The notes beneath the pieces are model-generated. The model ran no database searches, was not told where the DNA came from, and saw only the letters and a list, made by a program, of their open reading frames with translations. From the NCBI GenBank assembly GCA_963779685.1, contig CAVZZG010000003.1:1178001-1242000 (forward strand): a stretch of DNA of 64,000 nucleotides. The letters run 5' to 3'. A program made the translations under genes and the position numbers. Each line of letters begins with the position of its first letter. The stretch's first letter is position 1. Source of the DNA: CAVZZG01 sp963779685 (GTDB lineage: Bacteria; Actinomycetota; Thermoleophilia; Gaiellales; F1-60-MAGs149). This document shows positions 35,696 to 44,167 of the stretch, piece by piece.

Positions 35696-35789
35696 CCTCG
35701 CGCTGGACGTAGCACCTGGCGGGCAAACGCCCCGGTTGCTGCGGGATCAACGGGCCAGTTCCCTCCCCCGCTCTCGATGGTTCGCGAGG
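35696..35789 (-). promoter_or_regulatory. SAM-I (S-box) riboswitch
   Basis: Read on the minus strand, the conserved S-box core is present in order: P1 5' side CCTCGCG (35789-35783), ATCGAGAGC, GGAGGGAACTGGCCC, GCAGCAACC, GGTGCTA and P1 3' side CGCGAGG (35702-35696). The P1 arms pair perfectly. The GAACTGGCCC and CAACC elements are diagnostic of the SAM-I aptamer. With SAM bound it should switch off metY and whatever is co-transcribed. Confidence 0.88.
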
Positions 35790-35808
35790 TCGATTCTACC
35801 AGACCGAA

Positions 35809-35814
35809 TAGGCT
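35809..35814 (+). promoter_or_regulatory. -10 box TAGGCT for the EamA transporter
   Basis: TAGGCT ends 8 bases before the GTG at 35823. It lies just upstream of the riboswitch on the other strand, so this short region serves both directions. Confidence 0.45.
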
Positions 35815-35822
35815 GCCCGGCC

Positions 35823-36665
35823 GTGCGTGTAGCAGCGGCAATGGCCCTCGTGTACGTCGTCTGGGGCTCGACCTACCTCGCCATCCGGGTGTCGGTCGAG
35901 TCGATGCCGCCGCTGCTCGCGGCCGGGATCCGTTTCGCCATCGCCGGCGTGCTGCTGGCGCCGCTGGCCCTCCGCGAGCGCCCGAACCGGCGCCAGCTGG
36001 CAGGCGCCGCCCTGCTCGGCGTCTGGATGCTCGCCGGCGGGCCCGGGCTGCTGACGATCGCCGAAACGCACGTGCCGTCGAACCTCGCGGCCGTGCTTGC
36101 CTCCACCACCTCGATCACCGTCTGCATCTGGCGCCTGCTGGCCGGCGAGCGCCTCTCCCGCGCGACCGTCGTCGGGGTCGCGGTCGGCTTCTGCGGCGTC
36201 GTCGTCCTCCTGCTGCGGGGCGGCGCCGGCACCGTCTCGGCCTGGTGGCTGGCACTCGCGCTGACGTCGGCGCTGGCGTGGTCGACGGCGTCGTTCTACG
36301 GCCGGCGGATCGAGAGCCCGGGAGTCTGGGCCGCGACGGCCATCCAGAGCCTCGCCGCCGGCGTGGTGCTGACGACGGCCGGCCTTCTGCGGGGCGAGCA
36401 GGTCGACCACCTGTCGGCGCGCTCGGCGGCCGCCGTCGCCTACCTCGTGATCGCGGGCACCGTGACGCTGGTCGCCTACGTCTGGCTGCTGCGCAACGTG
36501 CCCATCTCGACGGTCGTCACGCACCAGTACGTCAACCCCGTGGTGGCGCTGATCCTCGGGTCGCTGGTGCTGGGTGAGTCGCTATCGCCCGCGGCCCTGC
36601 TGGGCGCCGCACTCGTGGTCGGCGCCGTGGTCGCCATCGTGCGGGCGGAATCGGGCCGGAACTAG
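35823..36665 (+). CDS. EamA/DMT-family transporter
   Basis: A 280-residue membrane protein with ten predicted helices arranged as two EamA repeats. The opening reads AMALVYVVWGSTYLAIRVSV, and the second repeat has VTHQYVNPVVALILGSLVLG. Family members export amino acids, nucleosides or other metabolites. The substrate cannot be inferred, and proximity to the methionine operon is suggestive only. The gene is divergent from metY. Confidence 0.87.
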   Translation: MRVAAAMALVYVVWGSTYLAIRVSVESMPPLLAAGIRFAIAGVLLAPLALRERPNRRQLAGAALLGVWMLAGGPGLLTIAETHVPSNLAAVLASTTSITVCIWRLLAGERLSRATVVGVAVGFCGVVVLLLRGGAGTVSAWWLALALTSALAWSTASFYGRRIESPGVWAATAIQSLAAGVVLTTAGLLRGEQVDHLSARSAAAVAYLVIAGTVTLVAYVWLLRNVPISTVVTHQYVNPVVALILGSLVLGESLSPAALLGAALVVGAVVAIVRAESGRN

Positions 36666-36675
36666 TGTCGGGACA

Positions 36676-37158
36676 CTAGTTCTCGGCGATGGCCGTGTGC
36701 TCGCTGGTGTCCTCGTCGAACGAGTCGATCACCGACTGGGTCGACATCAGCAGCGCCTTGAACCGCGCCCGGAACTCCCGCTCGCGCTCCTCGAGGCGCA
36801 TGATCTCGAGACGGATCCGCTCGCGCTCGTGATGGGCCTCGCCGACGACCTCCCGGGCTCGCTGTTCGGCCTCGCGGATGATCCGCTCGGCCTCACGGCG
36901 GGCATCGGCGCGCATCACGTCCGCGCTTCGCTCGGCGGTGATCAGCGTCTTGCGCAGCAGCGCCTCGGCCTCCTGGTGCCGCGCCAGTTCACGGGCGAGC
37001 TCGTGGTTGCGATCCTCCAGCTCGTCGCGCTGGCGCCAGACCTCGGTGAATGCCTCGGCAATGCGGTCGACGGCGCCGTCGACGTCGCGGCGCCGGTAGC
37101 CGACGATTCTCCGGCGCATCCGGAGGTGGCGAATCTCAGCAGGGCTCATCATGGACAT
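36676..37158 (-). CDS. DivIVA-like coiled-coil protein
   Basis: A 160-residue protein with an N-terminal DivIVA-like segment (SPAEIRHLRMRRRIVGYRRRD, then VDGAVDRIAEAF) and a long predicted coiled coil rich in Glu and Arg (about residues 40-140). DivIVA marks negatively curved membrane at poles and septa. It is shorter than typical actinobacterial Wag31 (about 260) and lacks its linker. The start at 37158 is preceded by GGGGGA. It sits near yggT and proC, as expected for a dcw-derived cluster, but sepF lies 9 kb away. Confidence 0.8.
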   Translation of the reverse strand: MSMMSPAEIRHLRMRRRIVGYRRRDVDGAVDRIAEAFTEVWRQRDELEDRNHELARELARHQEAEALLRKTLITAERSADVMRADARREAERIIREAEQRAREVVGEAHHERERIRLEIMRLEEREREFRARFKALLMSTQSVIDSFDEDTSEHTAIAEN

Positions 37159-37227
37159 GGCAGTCCCCCGAAACGAGTGAACGACACCCTTCCGCACCGC
37201 GCAGGGGAGTCCTGCAACGATCCAGCC

Positions 37228-37725
37228 ATGAGCTGGCGCGAGGATCTGGCCGGGACGATCGCCGCCGCGGGCGTGACCGCGGTCGCGGCCGTGCCCGACA
37301 AGCGCCTCGACGCCACCCTCGAACGGCTGGCTGCCCTGGAGGTCGCCATCCGCCTCCTGCCCAGCGAGGAAGAATGCATCGGCTATGCCTGCGGACGGCT
37401 CGCCGCCGGTGGCCGCACCCTCGTCGCCTGCCAGAGCTCCGGGGTCGGCAACGCCATCAACGCGATCGCGTCGCTGGCCGTGCCGTACGGTCTCGGCCTG
37501 CCGCTGCTGGTGTCGATGCGCGGAGGCGCCGGCGAGGGCAACGTCGCGCAGCTCGCGCTCGGACACGGCACGCGCCCGGTGCTCGAGGCGGTCGGCGTGC
37601 GGGTGCACGCGGCCGCGCGGCCGTCCGAGGTCGTGCCGCTCGCAGGTGCCTGGCTCCACACGGCCCGCGAGACCGGCAGCTGCGTCGCCCTGCTCCTGGA
37701 CGCCGAGCTGGAGCTGCTCGCGTGA
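37228..37725 (+). CDS. Sulfopyruvate/phosphonopyruvate decarboxylase-like alpha subunit
   Basis: A 165-residue protein equivalent to the pyrimidine-binding half of a ThDP enzyme, similar to ComD. The catalytic Glu that activates ThDP is in RLLPSEEECIGYACG (E47 or E48). GRTLVACQSSGVGNAINAI and PLLVSMRGGAGE follow as in ComD. The product would be sulfoacetaldehyde or phosphonoacetaldehyde. It overlaps the beta gene by 4 bases (GTGA). Substrate is uncertain because ComD- and Ppd-type enzymes look alike at this level. Confidence 0.78.
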   Translation: MSWREDLAGTIAAAGVTAVAAVPDKRLDATLERLAALEVAIRLLPSEEECIGYACGRLAAGGRTLVACQSSGVGNAINAIASLAVPYGLGLPLLVSMRGGAGEGNVAQLALGHGTRPVLEAVGVRVHAAARPSEVVPLAGAWLHTARETGSCVALLLDAELELLA

Positions 37726-38270
37726 ACGCCGTCGAGGTCGCCGCGGCGCTGCCGGCAGGTCGCATCGTCACGGCGCTCGGCACGGCCACGTCGGCCGTGC
37801 GGGATGCCACGGGCGACGGGCCGCACCTCTACATGGGGGGCGCCATGGGCGCGGCCCTGGCGGTCGCGCTCGGCGTGGCCGAGGAGCTACCCGGCGAGCC
37901 GGTGGTGGCCCTCGTCGGCGACGGCGAGCTGCTGATGAGGACGTCCAGCCTGTGGGCGGTCGCTGCCGCCCGCCCGGCGAACCTGGCGATCGTCGTGCTC
38001 TGCAACGGGCGCTACGCGATCACCGGGGGACAGCCGCTGCCGCACGACGGCGACTTCGCCGCCGTGGCCACGGCACTGGGCCTGGCGGCGGCGCGCGCCG
38101 AGACCGCGGAGGCCGTCGCCGGCCTGCTCGCGACCCTCGCCCGTCCCTGCCTCGTGGAGGCGGTGATCGACGACCCGACGCGGCCGGTGGCAAGCCCGTT
38201 CGTCGACTGCCATGACGTCGCGAGCCGGTTTCGCGCCAGCGTCGCTACACCCCGAACACCGAGTGGATGA
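37722..38270 (+). CDS. Sulfopyruvate/phosphonopyruvate decarboxylase-like beta subunit
   Basis: A 182-residue ThDP-diphosphate-binding half, similar to ComE. The metal-binding motif is GDG at 66-68 (VVALVGDGELLM) with the Asn of VVLCN (N95). LYMGGAMGAALAVALGVAE is the usual lead-in. The last 26 bases overlap the convergent yggT gene. Together with the alpha subunit it would form a heteromeric decarboxylase. A ComB-like gene also lies in this window (56640-57377). Confidence 0.78.
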   Translation: MNAVEVAAALPAGRIVTALGTATSAVRDATGDGPHLYMGGAMGAALAVALGVAEELPGEPVVALVGDGELLMRTSSLWAVAAARPANLAIVVLCNGRYAITGGQPLPHDGDFAAVATALGLAAARAETAEAVAGLLATLARPCLVEAVIDDPTRPVASPFVDCHDVASRFRASVATPRTPSG

Positions 38271-38505
38271 TCTGCCGGGCGGCGAAGAGCACCAGCAGCG
38301 CCGCCATCGGTGAGAGATCGAGCGGCCCCGCCATCGGGATGAAGCGGCGGAAGATGCGGACGTACGGGAGCACCGTCTGGTCGAGGAAGTCGGTGACCGT
38401 GCGCACGACCGTGTTGTAGCGAGGCACGGGCAGCATCTGCAGGACGACCCACGCGATGATCATCAGGAAGTAGACGTAGTACAGGGCGTTCAGGAAGCCC
38501 GTCAT
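38245..38505 (-). CDS. yggT: YggT-family membrane protein
   Basis: 86 residues with two membrane segments (LNALYYVYFLMIIAWVVLQM and MAALLVLFAARQIIHSVFG) joined by RTVTDFLDQTVLPYVRIFRR. Members lie near the division cluster and affect osmotic tolerance and septal proteins. The ATG at 38505 is one base past the proC stop. Its 3' end overlaps the decarboxylase beta gene tail-to-tail. Confidence 0.88.
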   Translation of the reverse strand: MTGFLNALYYVYFLMIIAWVVLQMLPVPRYNTVVRTVTDFLDQTVLPYVRIFRRFIPMAGPLDLSPMAALLVLFAARQIIHSVFGV

Positions 38506-38506
38506 C

Positions 38507-39319
38507 TCACCCCAGCTCCGCGGCCCGCTGCATGGCGGCGAGCACGCCGTCGATGATGGCGCCGCGGACGCTGGCACGCTCGAGCGCGGCGAGTCCCGCG
38601 GCGGCGGTGCCGCCGGGGGAGGTGACCATGCGGCGCAGGGCCGAGCACGACAGGTCGTGCTCGTGCAGCAGCGCGGCCGTACCCATCATGGTCGTGAGGA
38701 TCAGCTCCCTGGCCTTCGCGTGACTGAGGCCCGAGACGATGCCCGCGTCCTCGAAGGCCTCGACGACCAGCCCGATGAAGGCGGGGCCGGAGCCGGACAG
38801 GGCAGTGGCAGCGTCGAACTGCCGCTCCTCGAGCGGAACGACCGTGCCGAGCAGGCGCAGCCAGTCAAGCACGCGCTCCTCCGCGTCGGTGCTCGTGAAG
38901 CGCCCGGGAGCGAAGCAGATGGTGCCCGCGCAGACCTGCACCGGCACGTTCGGCATCAGCCGGAACACCGGCAGGTCCTCGTCGAGGATGGACTCCATCG
39001 TGACGGTCGCGACACCGGCGGCCACCGAGGCCAGCGCCTTGCCGGCGGTGAGCCGGGATCCCACGGCCCGCAGGACCCGTTCGACGTCGATCGGCTTCAC
39101 GCACAGCAGCACGATGTCGGCGCGCTCGACCAGCTCGTCGTTCGTCTCCACGGCGACGATGCCGCGCTCCTCGGCGAGCTTCCGGGCACGCCCGGAGCCG
39201 CGGTCGCTGGCCAGGATCCGGCCGGCTCGTTCCGGGTCGGCGCGCAGCCAGCCCTCGATCATGGCGGTCGCCATGTTGCCGGCGCCGATCAGGCCGATGG
39301 TGGAGGGGCGAGCGCTCAC
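38507..39319 (-). CDS. proC: Pyrroline-5-carboxylate reductase
   Basis: Last step of proline synthesis, 270 residues. NADPH is bound by TIGLIGAGNMATAMIEGW. The C-terminal dimer domain has ATALSGSGPAFIGLVVEAF and MVTSPGGTAAAGLAALE. GTG 39319 is chosen because TAGAAT (39333-39328) ends 8 bases before it. proC beside yggT is a frequent arrangement in Gram-positives. Confidence 0.95.
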   Translation of the reverse strand: MSARPSTIGLIGAGNMATAMIEGWLRADPERAGRILASDRGSGRARKLAEERGIVAVETNDELVERADIVLLCVKPIDVERVLRAVGSRLTAGKALASVAAGVATVTMESILDEDLPVFRLMPNVPVQVCAGTICFAPGRFTSTDAEERVLDWLRLLGTVVPLEERQFDAATALSGSGPAFIGLVVEAFEDAGIVSGLSHAKARELILTTMMGTAALLHEHDLSCSALRRMVTSPGGTAAAGLAALERASVRGAIIDGVLAAMQRAAELG

Positions 39320-39401
39320 GTCACCGGATTCTACGGAGGTTCGCACTTCCCCTCCCCGCCTGGTCGTCGGAGGCGGTGGCACGCACGCGTACGCTGCGCG
39401 C

Positions 39402-40607
39402 GTGTTCCGGCTCAAGTACGCCGTCTACGTGATCCTGCTGATGGGAGACGTGGTCTGGTCGGCGGCGTTCCCGCTCGGCCCGTACTGGCACGACGAGTTC
39501 GGCCTCGACTCGACGCAAACCGGCGTGGTGCTCGCCTCGGCGAGCGTCGCGATCCTGGTGGCGAGCGTCCCCGGCGGCCTGCTCGCCGACCGGCTGGGAC
39601 CGCGCGGCGTGACGATCGCGTCGACGGCCGTGCTGGCCGCGTCCGCCTTCGCGCACGGCTATGCCACGGGCTACTGGTCGCTGCTGGCCGCGCGGGTCGC
39701 CTTCGGCCTGGGGTTCGGGATCGCCTGGCCGGCCGGGCTCGCCCTCCTGACCGCGAGCCTTCCTGCCGCGGAGCGGGGCCGCACGCTCTCGGCATCGATG
39801 ATCCTCGCCGGGCTCGGCACAACCATCGGCCCGACGTTCGGCGGAACACTCACCGCCCGGTACGGCATCCACGCCCCGTTCACGATCGCCGCGCTGGTGA
39901 TGGCGGGCGCCGCGATCGTGCTGCTCACCACGGGACCCGTGGCCCGGATCGCGACGGAGCACCAGCGCGTGCACGAGAGCGTGCGGCGGCTGGCCGGCCA
40001 GCCGCTGGCGGTCGCAGGGGTGGTGTTCATGGCCCTGCCCGGGTTCGTGGCCAGCACTGTCCACCTGCTCGTGCCGCTGCGGCTGTCGGAGCAGGGGATC
40101 TCGACCGGCACCATCGGCCTCGCCTTCTCGGCCGGCGCGCTCGTCTTCCTGGCCACCAGCATCGTGATCACCCGTCTCGGCGACCGCGCCGCCCGGGTGA
40201 CGGTCGGGGCGGTGATGGCCGCGCTCCTCGGCGCGACGATGGTGCTGCCGGCGCTGTCGACGGCCGTCGCCGCCCTGTTCGCGGTGCTGGTCATCATCCG
40301 GCCGCCCGTCGCGACCCTGTTCGGGATCGCCATCCCGCTCGCCAGCCGCGGGGCCCTGGCGGCGGGGGTCGGTCAGGGAGCGGTGCTGGGCATCACGAAC
40401 ATGGTCTGGGCGGTGGCGGCGATCGCCGGGCCCGTCGCCGCCGGATTCCTCGATGACCACGTCGGCGGCACCGCCACCTGGGTCATGGACATCGCCCTGT
40501 GCGCGGTCGTCGCGGTGTGGGCGAGCCGCACCACGCCAAGCGCGAGGCGGCGGCGTGAGGTCAGCGCTTCTTCTTCCGGGACTGGCGGGGCCGGGGCGGC
40601 CGGTTGA
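39402..40607 (+). CDS. MFS transporter
   Basis: 401 residues, twelve predicted helices. The first half has DRLGPRGVTIASTAV, the loop 2-3 signature of the family, and RVAFGLGFGIAWPAGLALLT. There is a central cytoplasmic loop near ATEHQRVHESV. The Ser/Gly tail (SASSSGTGGAGAAG) is translated over the 3' end of the convergent gene, a 47-base overlap, so may be a recent extension. GTG start 6 bases after TACGCT (39390-39395). Substrate unknown. Confidence 0.85.
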   Translation: MFRLKYAVYVILLMGDVVWSAAFPLGPYWHDEFGLDSTQTGVVLASASVAILVASVPGGLLADRLGPRGVTIASTAVLAASAFAHGYATGYWSLLAARVAFGLGFGIAWPAGLALLTASLPAAERGRTLSASMILAGLGTTIGPTFGGTLTARYGIHAPFTIAALVMAGAAIVLLTTGPVARIATEHQRVHESVRRLAGQPLAVAGVVFMALPGFVASTVHLLVPLRLSEQGISTGTIGLAFSAGALVFLATSIVITRLGDRAARVTVGAVMAALLGATMVLPALSTAVAALFAVLVIIRPPVATLFGIAIPLASRGALAAGVGQGAVLGITNMVWAVAAIAGPVAAGFLDDHVGGTATWVMDIALCAVVAVWASRTTPSARRRREVSASSSGTGGAGAAG

Positions 40608-41127
40608 CCGGCCGGTTGGGCATCTGCATCTGACGCGGCGGCGCCTGCGAGACCTTGGGGATGTCGTCGGGGTCGACGCCGCGGTAGGCCTCCTGCTGGG
40701 CCTCCAGCATCCGCATCGCCTGGCCGCGCTGGACCGGGTTCATCGCGGCCAGCTGGCGCCGAAGTGCCACTGTGGCCGGAGAGTCGTCCATCTCGAGCTG
40801 CAGCTCGACCAGCGACTTCTCGCGGCCGGTCGCGTCGACCAGCGGCACGCCGGAGCGCTTGGCCTGGGCGCGGATCTGCGACCGCTGGAAGCGCGGTCCC
40901 CACCGGGTGCGCATGATCAGCAGCGCGATCCGCTGGCCCACGCGCGCTCCCCAGGCCGTCTTCTGCATCAGCAGCACCGCGAGGCCGAGGAAGACGAGCA
41001 GGCCGATGAAGAGGCCCATGGTCCACCACAGCCCGAGCAGCGCGTTCAGCCCGAAGTAGACCGCGCCGACCACCACGAAGATCGCGGCCCAGCGTATGAA
41101 CGTGCGGAAGGAAAACCCCGGTACCAC
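40561..41127 (-). CDS. Membrane protein with basic tail, unknown
   Basis: 188 residues. Two adjacent membrane segments (FIRWAAIFVVVGAVYFGLNA and WWTMGLFIGLLVFLGLAVLL) are followed by a cytoplasmic helical domain and a tail rich in Pro, Arg and Lys (RQSRKKKR at the end). I do not recognise the family with certainty; it recalls small actinobacterial DUF4191-like proteins. TACCGT (41141-41136) ends 8 bases before its GTG. Confidence 0.6.
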   Translation of the reverse strand: MVPGFSFRTFIRWAAIFVVVGAVYFGLNALLGLWWTMGLFIGLLVFLGLAVLLMQKTAWGARVGQRIALLIMRTRWGPRFQRSQIRAQAKRSGVPLVDATGREKSLVELQLEMDDSPATVALRRQLAAMNPVQRGQAMRMLEAQQEAYRGVDPDDIPKVSQAPPRQMQMPNRPVNRPPRPRQSRKKKR

Positions 41128-41135
41128 CGTCGCGC

Positions 41136-41158
41136 ACGGTAGCAGCGGCGGTTATCCT
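41136..41158. promoter_or_regulatory. Divergent -10 boxes at 41136 and 41153
   Basis: TACCGT on the minus strand (41141-41136) serves the membrane protein at 41127. TATCCT on the plus strand (41153-41158) serves the hydrolase. Eleven bases separate them. Confidence 0.45.
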
Positions 41159-41160
41159 GG

Positions 41161-42036
41161 GTGTCGTTGCACGACCGGTCGATCAGCCTTGCGGACGGAC
41201 GCGCGCTGCGGGTGCTCGACTCGGGCGGTGACGGGCCGCCGGTGGTGTTCCATCACGGCACCCCGGGCGGGGCTGCGACCGCTGCCGCCCTCGTCGCCCG
41301 CGCGCCCGGCGACATGCGGATGATCGCGTTCGACCGGCCCGGCTACGGTCGATCGACCCCCCGGCCCGGGCGATGCGTTGGCGACGTGGCAGCCGATGTG
41401 GAGGCGCTGGTCGACGCACTGCAGGTCGAGCGTTTCGCTACCTGGGGCTGGTCGGGAGGCGGGCCGCACGCGCTGGCGACGGCGGCGCTGCTGCCCGATC
41501 GGGTGCTGCGTTGCGCGATCTGGGGCGGCGTCGTGCCCTACGAGTCCGGCGAGTCACTGTTCCTCGACGGCATGGCCGAGGCCAACGTCGAGGAGTTCGA
41601 GCTGACCCTCCAGGGCCGCGAGGCACTCGAGCCGGAGGTCGTTGCGACGACCGCCGAACTCATCGGACAAGACACCGAGGGCGCGATCGCCGCCATGGCC
41701 CCGTACTGCTCGCCGCAGGATCTGGCGGCGCTCCCGCGGATCACCGATGTCGTCACCGACCCGAACCGCGACGCCCTCGGCACGAGCCACGAAGGGTGGC
41801 TCGACGACTGCCTCGTCTTCGTCGCTCCGTGGGGCTTCGACCCGGCGACGATCCGCCTGCCCGTGGCGATCTGGCACGGCGCTCACGATCTGATGGTGCC
41901 GCCGTCGCACGGTGCGTGGCTGGCCGACCGGATCCCGGGCGCCGTCCTGCACGAGCGGCCCGACGACGGCCACCTCACGCTGGTCGAGACGGCCCTCGCC
42001 GAGACCGTTGCGTTCCTTACGGGTGAGGGCCCGTGA
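41161..42036 (+). CDS. Alpha/beta-hydrolase
   Basis: 291 residues. The oxyanion motif is HHGTPGG, the nucleophile elbow is GWSGGGPHA, the acid is in IWHGAHDLMVPP and the histidine in RPDDGHLTLVE. A cap domain separates strands 6 and 7. It would hydrolyse an ester, lactone or epoxide; substrate unknown. The start is either GTG 41161 or TTG 41167. The TATCCT box ends 2 bases before the former and 8 before the latter, so TTG fits the pattern of the window better. The 3' end overlaps the PuuD-like gene by 20 bases. Confidence 0.85.
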   Translation: MSLHDRSISLADGRALRVLDSGGDGPPVVFHHGTPGGAATAAALVARAPGDMRMIAFDRPGYGRSTPRPGRCVGDVAADVEALVDALQVERFATWGWSGGGPHALATAALLPDRVLRCAIWGGVVPYESGESLFLDGMAEANVEEFELTLQGREALEPEVVATTAELIGQDTEGAIAAMAPYCSPQDLAALPRITDVVTDPNRDALGTSHEGWLDDCLVFVAPWGFDPATIRLPVAIWHGAHDLMVPPSHGAWLADRIPGAVLHERPDDGHLTLVETALAETVAFLTGEGP

Positions 42037-42758
42037 CGGTCGCGTAACGCTTCGCGTGTTCGACCAGCGCGCGGAAGAGCGGTGCGCCGCCGGCGGTCGG
42101 CTCCTCCTCAGGATGCCAGAGCACGCCGATGCAGAAGTCTCTTCGACGGATCCTCGATGGCCTCGATCACGCCGTCCTCTGCGGTTCCGGTAGGGACGAG
42201 CCCCGTGCCGATCGTCCCGAGTGCCTGATGGTGATGGGAGTGAATGCGCTCGACCCGCTCACCGAGCACCGTGCGCAGCTGACCGCCCGTGACGGTCACG
42301 TCGTGGCGGCCGAACTCGCCGAGCCGGGCGCGGTGGGGCGCGGGGTCGGTGATGTCCGCCACGTGCTGGACGAGGTCGCCGCCGTACAGCACGTTCATCA
42401 GCTGGAAGCCCCGGCAGATCCCCAGCACCGGCATGTCGCGCTCGATCGCACCACGCAGGAGGCCCAGCTCGGCGCGGTCGCGGCGGACGTTCGGCGGATC
42501 CGTCTCCGGATGCGGTTCGTGCCCGTAGGTGAGCGGGGAGATGTCCTCACCGCCGACCAGGATCAGGCCGTGCATGGCATCCAGCACGTCGCCGGGGTCG
42601 GCCTCGTAGGACGGGTCGGGCGGCACCAGCAGGGGCACGCCGCCGGCGGCGATCACGCCCTCGACGTAGCCCTGCGGCACCATCGCCGCCGGGTAGTCGG
42701 TCCACGGGCCCCAGCTCGCCTTGCGCCAGTAGGCGCTGATGCCGATCCGCGCCCTCAC
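42017..42758 (-). CDS. Class I glutamine amidotransferase-like hydrolase, PuuD type (frame broken once)
   Basis: Peptidase C26 family, resembling gamma-glutamyl-gamma-aminobutyrate hydrolase. The nucleophile cysteine is in LGICRGFQLMN. As it stands the frame ends at 42108 with LLHRRALAS, lacking the catalytic His and Glu. One base out of register, DFCIGVLWHPEEEP supplies them and continues to a stop at 42017, giving about 246 residues. The shift is near 42140. GTG 42758 overlaps the stop of the synthetase upstream (GTGA). The pair implies a gamma-glutamylated polyamine or amine pathway. Confidence 0.78.
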
Positions 42759-44098
42759 AGGCGCTCGAAGGAGCGGTGAAGCTCCCAGTCGGTGATGGCG
42801 CCATCGAACGCGCGCTGCTCGAGCCGCGCGGCATTGAGGTAGTGGTCGACGACGTCCTCGCCGAAGGCGGCGCGCGCGAAGGCGCTGGATTCCAGGCGTG
42901 CGATGGCCTCGTACAGGCTCGATGGCACCCGCGGGCCGGTCGATTCGTACGCGTTGCCCCGGTAGGCGGGCCGCAGCTCGAGACCACGGTCGATGCCGTC
43001 GATGCCCATCGCGATGATGGCGGCGAACGCCAGGTACGGGTTGCAGTCGCCCCCGGCCAGCCGCGACTCGAGTCGCATGCCCTTGCCGTGGCCCACCACC
43101 CGGAACGCGCACGTCCGGTTGTCGAGGTCCCACTCCAGCGCGGTGGGCGCGAAGGAGCCGACGGCGAACCGCTTGTACGAGTTGACGTTCGGCGCGAAGA
43201 AGTAGACGAGATCGGCAGTGTGCTCGAGCTGGCCGGCCAGGAACGCGTCGAAGAGGGGCGACATGCCGTGCTCGCCGGCGCCCGCCATGAGGGAGTCCGA
43301 CGGATCCCAGAACGAGCAGTGGATGTGGCACGAGTTGCCCTCGCGCTCGTTGAACTTCGCCATGAAGGTCAGCGCGGCGCCGCGCTGCCAGGCGATCTCC
43401 CGGGCCGCGTTCTTGTAGATGGCGTGATCGTCGGCCATCTTCAGGGCGTCCGCGTAGCGGAAGTTCACCTCGTGCTGGCCGAAGTTGCACTCGCCCTTGG
43501 AGTCCTCGACGACGAGGCCGGCCTCGGCCATGTGACGCCGGATCGGCCGGATGACGTCCTCGACGATGGTCGTGCCGAAGATCGAGTAGTCGATGTTGTA
43601 CTCGTTTGCCGGCCGCAGACCGCGGTAGCCCTTGGCACGGCAATCCTCGTACGTCTCGCGAAACAGGATGAACTCCAGCTCGGAGCCGATCATCGCCGAC
43701 CACCCGCGGTCGGCGAGCCGGGCGAGCTGCGCCTTCAGGATCTGGCGCGGCGACTGACGCACCGGCGAGCCGTCGTGCCACTCGAGATCGGCGAGGCAGA
43801 TGGCGGTGCCCTCGAGCCAGGTCGCCCGCCGCAGCGTCGCGAGGTCGGGCCGGAACACGAAGTCGCCGTAGCCGCGATCCCAGCTTGCGATCTGGAAGCC
43901 CGGGAGCGGCGTCATGTCGACGTCGACGGCCAGCAGGTAGTAGCAGCCCTCGGCGCCGTGGTGGGCGATGCCGTCGATGAACGCGTGAGCGGTGAGGCGC
44001 TTCCCCATCAACCGGCCCTGCATGTCGGTGATCGCCATCACCACGGTGTCGATCCGGCCCGCGTCGATGTCGGCGCGCAACTCATCCAGCGTCAGCAT
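42755..44098 (-). CDS. Glutamine synthetase-family ligase (PuuA/GlnA3-like)
   Basis: 447 residues with the glutamine synthetase fold, but divergent from GlnA. The catalytic part includes GSELEFILFRETYED, EVNFRYADALKMADDHAIYK, FMAKFNEREGNSCHIHCSFW and ESRLAGGDCNPYLAFAAIIA. No adenylylation Tyr is evident. Such proteins join glutamate to polyamines, ethanolamine or similar amines. The neighbouring C26 hydrolase would remove the glutamyl group later. I chose ATG 44098, which stands 7 bases after TAACGT; the GTG at 44107 overlaps that box. Confidence 0.85.
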   Translation of the reverse strand: MLTLDELRADIDAGRIDTVVMAITDMQGRLMGKRLTAHAFIDGIAHHGAEGCYYLLAVDVDMTPLPGFQIASWDRGYGDFVFRPDLATLRRATWLEGTAICLADLEWHDGSPVRQSPRQILKAQLARLADRGWSAMIGSELEFILFRETYEDCRAKGYRGLRPANEYNIDYSIFGTTIVEDVIRPIRRHMAEAGLVVEDSKGECNFGQHEVNFRYADALKMADDHAIYKNAAREIAWQRGAALTFMAKFNEREGNSCHIHCSFWDPSDSLMAGAGEHGMSPLFDAFLAGQLEHTADLVYFFAPNVNSYKRFAVGSFAPTALEWDLDNRTCAFRVVGHGKGMRLESRLAGGDCNPYLAFAAIIAMGIDGIDRGLELRPAYRGNAYESTGPRVPSSLYEAIARLESSAFARAAFGEDVVDHYLNAARLEQRAFDGAITDWELHRSFERL

Positions 44099-44167
44099 GG
44101 CGCGCACGTTAGCGAAACGGGGGTCGCACGGGCCGTGGCTCCGTGCGACCCCCCGGTTTCGACGAGG

